A stretch of 6,703 nucleotides of DNA. It comes from an uncultured Eubacteriales bacterium. GTDB taxonomy: Bacteria; Bacillota; Clostridia; Christensenellales; Aristaeellaceae. The stretch covers positions 1-6,703 of the forward strand of contig CACZOT010000160.1 of NCBI GenBank assembly GCA_902782795.1, given 5' to 3'. The stretch's first letter is position 1; the number at the start of each line of letters is the position of its first letter. The notes under the pieces are model-generated. The model did not search any database, was not told the DNA's origin, and was given only the letters and a program-made list of their open reading frames with translations. This document shows positions 5,653 to 6,703 of the stretch, piece after piece. Made by a program: the position numbers and the translations under genes.

Positions 5653-6531
5653 ATGAAGATGGAACAGACCAGATACCAGGACGCGCGCGGGCCGAGGGGC
5701 CGGATCGAGCGGATCGCCTACCAGGCCACGAACGTGAAGGGCGAGACCTTCGAAAAGCACGCCAATGTCTACCTTCCGGCGGGTTATGACGGGGCTCCGG
5801 AGCAGCGCTACAATATCTTCTATCTTATGCATGGCGGCGGAGGCAACGAGGACGCCTGGCTGGATTCCTGCCCGGTGAAGAACGTCCTCGACAGGCTGAA
5901 TATCGAGGGCAGGCTCGAGCCGACCATCGTCGTCTTTCCCACCTATTACACCGAGGGCAACACCCCGGAGAACGCGGATTTCCGGATCGCCGGCCGCGAG
6001 GAGATCCGGGTGTTCCAGGCCGAGCTGATGCAAAACCTGGTGCCCGCCGTGGAGAGCCGGTACCGCACCTGGGCCAGGAGCGTGGACGCGGCGGGCCTGC
6101 GCGCTTCCCGGATGCACCGGGGCTTTGGCGGGTTTTCGATGGGCGGCGGCAATACCTGGATGACCTTCACCCACAACCTGGCTTCCTTCGGCTGGTTCAT
6201 GCCCCTCTCCGGCGATTGCTGGGAGCTGGAGACGATGGGCGGTCGCACCAAATCCGCCGAGACGGCCGCGCTTCTCGGGCAGACCGCGATCGACGGCGGC
6301 TTCGGCCCGCGGGACTATTTTATCTACGCCCTCACCGGCTCGGAGGACATCGCCGTTGGCAACCTGACCCCCCAGATCGAAGCCATGAAGGCCCTTCCCG
6401 AGCAGTTCCAGGCGACTGACGATTTCGCCACCGGCAATCTCCGCTACGAGGTGGCCGATGGGTTCCCGCACGCCTACGAGCACGTGGTGACCTACGTGGA
6501 GCGCGCGCTGCCGACGTTCTTCAGGGCCTGA
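5653..6531 (+). CDS. Esterase D / CE1-type alpha/beta-hydrolase (putative carbohydrate esterase)
   Basis: The 292-residue alpha/beta-hydrolase belongs to the esterase D-like superfamily that includes feruloyl and acetyl xylan esterases. An N-terminal beta region (19-45; NVYLPAGYD at 38-46) leads to YNIFYLMHGGGGNEDAW (53-69), the oxyanion-hole region. The nucleophile motif GFGGFSMGGG (157-166) places the catalytic Ser at S162. The acid is probably D232 in TGSEDIAVGN. The catalytic His is probably H273 in DGFPHAYEHV, close to the C-terminus as usual. There is no signal peptide, membrane segment, dockerin or carbohydrate-binding module, so it should act in the cytoplasm, for example on acylated oligosaccharides after uptake. 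The family also contains enterochelin-esterase-like and S-formylglutathione hydrolase-like members, so the substrate is open; no xylanase or transporter genes lie nearby to support plant-polymer use. The fold and catalytic Ser are firm. Confidence 0.88.
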   Translation: MKMEQTRYQDARGPRGRIERIAYQATNVKGETFEKHANVYLPAGYDGAPEQRYNIFYLMHGGGGNEDAWLDSCPVKNVLDRLNIEGRLEPTIVVFPTYYTEGNTPENADFRIAGREEIRVFQAELMQNLVPAVESRYRTWARSVDAAGLRASRMHRGFGGFSMGGGNTWMTFTHNLASFGWFMPLSGDCWELETMGGRTKSAETAALLGQTAIDGGFGPRDYFIYALTGSEDIAVGNLTPQIEAMKALPEQFQATDDFATGNLRYEVADGFPHAYEHVVTYVERALPTFFRA

Positions 6532-6574
6532 CGCGATCCCGACATGCCGAAAATCGGTAACCATGAGCATGCGT

Positions 6575-6587
6575 CCCCGATCCGGGG
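6575..6587 (+). other. Short GC hairpin in the esterase 3' intergenic region
   Basis: CCCCG (6575-6579), loop ATC and CGGGG (6583-6587) form a 5-bp stem followed by AAAA rather than T residues. A second small dyad, CCGA-AAA-TCGG, lies at 6547-6557. Neither is a convincing terminator. The 107-nt gap 6532-6638 holds no recognisable promoter. Confidence 0.2.
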
Positions 6588-6638
6588 AAAAGGGCTGTTC
6601 GCCGTTCCGGCGGGCCAACACCAGAGAGGAGCGTTCCA

Positions 6639-6703
6639 ATGACGAGAGATCTCGCGCGGTTCCGCCGCGCCTTCCATTCCAGCGCCGCGAACCATGACAA
6701 CAC
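6639..6703 (+). CDS. Start of an unidentified gene, truncated by the window end
   Basis: ATG 6639 follows AGGAG (6627-6631) by 7 nt. The frame stays open to the edge, giving 21 complete codons that read MTRDLARFRRAFHSS and then AANHDN. The basic, Arg-rich start has no hydrophobic core, so it is not a classical signal peptide. It is far too short for a family call. A gene in the same direction 107 nt after the esterase could belong to the same transcription unit. The ribosome binding site and start are reasonably convincing; the product is unknown. Confidence 0.55.
   Translation, partial: MTRDLARFRRAFHSSAANHDN

Noticed and set aside
4393..6639. A 748-codon open frame on the minus strand across the acetyltransferase and esterase genes
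   Set aside because: It is antisense to two genes with clear family motifs and ribosome binding sites. Its translation is His/Arg/Gly/Ala/Val-rich and low in recognisable structure, typical of the reverse-strand shadow of GC-rich coding DNA.

Overview
The window is a compact stretch of bacterial chromosome. GC content is roughly 60-65% by eye. Every gene I can support lies on the + strand. Purine-rich Shine-Dalgarno sites precede the internal starts (GGGAGGG, GGGAGG, GGGGGAG, AAAGGAGG). A DegV-family protein, an Eis-like acetyltransferase, a CE1-type esterase and a bacterial SH3 envelope protein sit close together. This mix suggests a high-GC member of the Clostridia/Bacillota, of the kind common in gut and rumen, but no marker gene is present and this remains an inference.

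Layout. (1) 2-502 is the 3' end of a larger gene: a last hydrophobic segment followed by a soluble C-terminal domain, probably from a polytopic GT39-like glycosyltransferase. (2) 584-2023 encodes two N-terminal ACT domains, a helical linker and a metallo-beta-lactamase-fold hydrolase. (3) 2024-2264 is a non-coding gap containing a clear sigma-A-type promoter with a perfect TATAAT. (4) 2265-3131 encodes a DegV-family lipid-binding protein. (5) 3229-4296 encodes a secreted protein with two SH3b-like domains and a separate C-terminal alpha/beta domain. A 13-bp perfect terminator hairpin closes it. (6) A second promoter with an extended -10 drives 4423-5604, an Eis-like GNAT/SCP2 acetyltransferase. 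(7) 5653-6531, a cytoplasmic CE1/esterase D-like serine hydrolase, follows 48 nt later and is probably cotranscribed. (8) A new reading frame with a good ribosome binding site opens at 6639 and runs off the window.

The genes do not form a recognisable pathway. Transcription appears to fall into at least three units: the upstream genes through the ACT-MBL gene, degV with possibly the SH3 gene, and the acetyltransferase with the esterase. I see no mobile element, CRISPR array, RNA gene or phage signature. The most unusual item is the double-ACT/metallo-hydrolase fusion, in which a ligand-sensing regulatory module appears joined to a hydrolase with an HxDxDH metal motif. The rest looks like ordinary housekeeping and accessory content.
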